DNA from: Caenorhabditis remanei
Taxonomy: Eukaryota > Nematoda > Chromadorea > Rhabditida > Rhabditidae
Assembly (NCBI RefSeq): GCF_010183535.1
Contig: NC_071330.1
Location: forward strand, 8,103,717 to 8,167,716
Direction: 5' to 3'
Length of the DNA stretch: 64,000 nt
Made by a program: the position numbers and the translations under genes. The stretch's first letter is position 1, and the number at the start of each line of letters is the position of its first letter. Shown here piece after piece: positions 60,951 to 64,000 of this stretch. The notes below the pieces were generated by a model. It did no database searches. It was not told where the DNA came from and saw only the letters and a program-made list of their open reading frames with translations.

Positions 60951-63315
60951 TTAAACAAATTGAATGCGCAATGTGATTGCACGAGCCAGAACTTCGTCAG
61001 ATACCAGAATTTCATCACCGTCGGTTACCATATCTGAAAATCAAGTTTGTAAAAGTTTCATAAAGCGTTCGCGAGTGTTACCTTTTAAAAATAAATTTAA
61101 GTTTGTTTTGCTTTCCTCTTCTAGTTGTGGCAGAAGAAGGCTGATACAATACAGCTTTCTATGGGCTGTTTCGAGTGTAGGGTTTTTGAGATGGCTGTAA
61201 GAAAGAAAAAAATAGATTAGAAGATCGAAAAATGTGATTCCTACTATCGGTCCACAAGTCGATTGATCAGCGATTCGAGAGTATAAGTTGAGGAGACTTC
61301 GATTGGAAGACGTCCACCGTTGCAAACATGACAATTTTCCTGAAAATGGAAACAAGGCTTTTTTAATAGGATTTAGTTTTTCTCACATCTTTACTCATTG
61401 AAACAACGCTGGTGTACGCTCCGTGAATTTGAGTGAAATTGAGATAATTGTCGATTGGCTTAGCGATACTGAAAAAAACAGCATTTGTATTAGACTGAAC
61501 TAGTAAAATCAATTACTTGGTAGCCAATTTGAGAGCTTCGAGAGCACAAGATGCAGCAATAACTGCATTAGTCGATGCAACAGCTGGAATGATTCGTTTG
61601 AGAACTCCAGAAGTAAGACGGCGATCAACTCCTCGAATATTATACTTTTCGGCACGATGAAGAGCTCTTTCGAGAACCCAATCAACATGCGAAGGATCAT
61701 CAGCATCAAGTGAGGCACCTATAAATATAATTTCAGATTCGAATATTAGAAAATGCAAACAACTTGCCATTAAATGGTTTTTCTTCTGGCCAAACGACAA
61801 CTTTGATATACTCAATGCAATGCTCCGGAAGACGTGGAGTGTGAGCGATTGTACACAATGGGAAGTTCACTTGTGGTGGATACAAGTCAATGGTACAATC
61901 TATACACGCCGACATCTTTGGGTAGATAACACGAGCATTTCCTGAAAGAAAATATAGTAATAGATATTAAAATCTAGGAAACGAACCTTTGAATCCTTCT
62001 GTTCCACCATCAATCATAGGGATAATAGTACTGAAATCAGGTGTCCCGTCGGGATTTTCCAAAACCAAATCGCACTGAAAAATCCCTTTTAATGCACGTA
62101 AACTAAGACCTTGATTAAAATCTTACCAGCATTCCATTGATCCAACGTCGAGCAGGAATTGAATCTAATCCACAAATAATCATTGAAAATCGTCTGTAAA
62201 AATCCGGTCCCTTATCTTCTATTCGACAGTTATGGCTGAAAGTTGTTACAAATTAGTACTGCTAAATCAAGAACGCGAGTGTTATATGGTAAAACAATTT
62301 GGAGTATAGTATACTTACGGAGTTACATTACATCCGCTAACTCTTTGCTGAACAAAAGCAGCTGCTACCTCGGCTTTTGATTTTCCGACATCCGATTCTC
62401 TGAAATTGGAAAATAATTTTAACAACGCAAAACCTGCCCACTCCTGCGCAATAACATACCGTAAAAACTGTATTAGAGCGACACCTCTAATAGAACGACA
62501 GAAAAATTCAGCTTCGAAAAATAGAGCGACATGTCGCTCTAATACAGTTTTTACGGTAACTATAAGTAACACTCTTTCTTCTATTATGCATCTACCCACG
62601 AAGAAAAATTGTACCATTTAATGCATTTTTTTGCAAATTAATTCTATTCACGAATGCAAATAAATGCATTAATCTGCTGTTTTGTACAGTAAGAAAATGC
62701 ACTGAAAAACTTGTCGGTGCAAAATATCGCAAGCTGGGAATTCAATGCGCCTTTAATTTTTGTGTGGATTTCTCCTGTTTCGAACATTCAAGTTGTTCGA
62801 AACAGGAGACACTTGATTTCTCCTGTTTCGAACAACTTGAATCGACTTTTTTTCCTGTTTCAAACAACTTGATATATGCTTTTTCAATACGAAGAAGTGT
62901 TGAACTTTTTCAACGATTAGTTTGTTTTACAAAATATGATGAAATTACCTGAACAAAAATTGTCGATTCAAATTTGAAACGTCAATGGTATCCATATCAA
63001 TCACGTCGATTGTACGGAATCCACTCAGGGCCTTAAATTTAAAAAAAATCATATTAACCGGAAAAATTGTGAGTCTGGGAAGAATCTTTCCGTGAAAGCA
63101 TAATTCGACAAACTGACAATATGATGACTTACTAAGTTTTTGAGAAGTTCACAACCCAGTCCACCGGCTCCAATAACTAGAACTTTTGAGTTTTGTAGTG
63201 ACTCAAAATTCTCCGGTCCAGGAGTGAACCATGGAACCTTGTATGCTGAATCCCGGTCTGTGAGTCTCCGAATACTTCTCCAACGTTCAGAGGCTAGTGG
63301 ATCTACACTGACCAT
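60951..63315 (-). CDS. rfl-1: RFL-1 (UBA3), catalytic subunit of the NEDD8-activating enzyme
   Basis: Eleven exons on the minus strand: 63133-63315, 62949-63031, 62319-62399, 62127-62235, 61987-62074, 61768-61941, 61517-61718, 61387-61468, 61245-61339, 61082-61194, 60951-61033, about 430 aa and complete. The ATP-binding motif is [17 protein letters not shown], followed by [17 protein letters not shown]. Zinc ligands are in ACIDC and NCHVC. The catalytic Cys is in NFPLCTIAH. The ubiquitin-fold C-terminus binds the E2. The enzyme activates NEDD8 with ULA-1/APPBP1 and passes it to UBC-12 for cullin modification. The intron after 61768 begins GC (AATG|GCAAGT), the only reading that keeps the frame and the conserved [15 protein letters not shown] sequence. 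Intron 2 carries two repeats. Confidence 0.95.
62458..62557. mobile_element. 100-bp MITE in rfl-1 intron 2
   Basis: Inverted arms of about 26 bp: accgtaaaaactgtattaga... and its complement ...ctaatacagtttttacggt, both continuing into gagcgac. There is no coding capacity. Confidence 0.85.
62588..62632 (+). repeat. Dispersed repeat copy shared with 12630-12680
   Basis: Reverse complement of the copy in the tofu-7 / receptor intergenic region; includes tgcatctacccacgaag and gtaccatttaatgcat. Confidence 0.6.
62786..62842. repeat. 24-bp inverted repeat forming a hairpin
   Basis: The segment from attcaagttgttcgaaac is repeated in inverted orientation nine bases later (62819-62842). Partial further copies of cctgtttcgaacaac occur on both sides (62771 and 62849). 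Confidence 0.75.
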
Positions 63316-64000
63316 TTTATCTGAAAAGAAAAATTATACCAAGGAAATTTGATTCTGGATTAGTTCAGTTGAGTATTGTCGCTATAAGCGGGGGCTACCG
63401 AGCCATTAATTTGCTATATAAAAGAGAGATAAGTGCAAAAAATGGAAAGGATTCTTCCTTTAAAGGAATCGATAAATGCGGAGAAATGGAATCGATAAAT
63501 GAGGAGAAAGGAGAAATACAACCTCGCGAATGACGTTCGTCTAGAGGCATTTGAAAAATTACAGTTGCACTTGTTGTGGATTTACGATAAAGAACACGCT
63601 GGCGGGAGATCGGAGCATCGTTTCCATGGAATTTATTTTTTTTGGGAAGATTCTCAAGTCTTTGGTCACACAAAATGTATAAATGTGGAAAATTAGAAAA
63701 GTTCGTTGCAATAAAAATAATTCTCCACAATATCACAAGTAAATGTAGATTGGAGAGTTTTCATAAACTCAGATTACTCATTTGCTTCCAATCAAAATAT
63801 TTTCAAATTCTAAATAACATGTCCAAGAAACGACTTTCCAATCAGTTAGATAACAAGTGGAAACAAACAAGAAAAACAACAATTATGAGTAGATTATCTT
63901 CAAATAGTGGGGAAATCAACACCTTCAATAAGAAACGCCTATTCCAAGACATTGAATCCAATTGGATAGAGTGAAATGTGAGAGGTGCCTATCAAGATTC
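63316..64000. other. 5' flank of rfl-1, no gene seen
   Basis: Promoter side of rfl-1. Overlapping frames at 63395-63974 on both strands have no recognisable domain. A gene running off the right edge cannot be excluded. Confidence 0.35.

Noticed and set aside
62406..62621. Plus-strand 71-codon frame within rfl-1
   Set aside because: It spans an rfl-1 intron and two repeats; its ending recurs at 12636 only because of the shared repeat.

Overview
The window is nuclear DNA of a Caenorhabditis nematode. It is AT-rich, with many short introns (often 45-60 nt) bounded by the worm TTTCAG acceptor, and probable trans-splice acceptors lie a few bases before several start codons. From memory, the gene content matches C. 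elegans chromosome III neighbourhoods (pcf-11, the ZK418 cluster, ubc-18/ger-1 and cyk-1/rfl-1). The species cannot be named from the sequence alone.

Layout. 367-3644 (+) is pcf-11. 4380-6322 (-) is an 11-exon GT11-type glycosyltransferase that no single long reading frame reveals. 7655-10285 and 10597-11755 (+) are two KH-domain genes in series: a four-KH FUBP-like protein and a membrane-anchored KH protein (probably tofu-7). 14644-16681 and 16962-18661 (+) are tandemly duplicated seven-TM receptors. 20525-21450 and 21710-22823 (+) are TMEM147 and lin-37, spaced like an operon. 22939-23669 (-) is tmem-17, and 23982-24505 (-) is an unrecognised 123-aa membrane protein; each has a perfect RFX/DAF-19 X-box about 50-65 bp before its ATG. 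25097-25709 (+) is ubc-18, 26114-27363 (+) is ger-1, 27619-28552 (+) is a Cys/Gln-rich membrane protein, and 28968-29321 (-) is a small membrane protein.

31885-37094 is a recent LTR retroelement with 514-bp LTRs and a GAGAT target duplication. It has no visible gag/pol. Its interior holds further LTR pieces, tRNA-Gly copies with the CCA end written into DNA, a hairpin minisatellite and a nested TIR element.

37955-49221 (+) holds a single-pass membrane protein whose common exons (48605-49221) can be joined in frame to several alternative first exons spread over 10 kb. 55397-60672 (+) is the formin cyk-1, with a possible alternative first exon at 52122-52307. 60951-63315 (-) is rfl-1 (UBA3), complete, with a GC-AG intron.

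Functional themes are 3'-end processing (pcf-11), RNA binding (two KH genes), DREAM repression (lin-37), cilia (tmem-17 and its X-box neighbour), ubiquitin/NEDD8 conjugation (ubc-18, rfl-1), fucose metabolism (ger-1, GT11) and cytokinesis (cyk-1). All exon models were made by eye from splice signals and reading-frame phase. Gene identities rest on recalled family features, not on searches.
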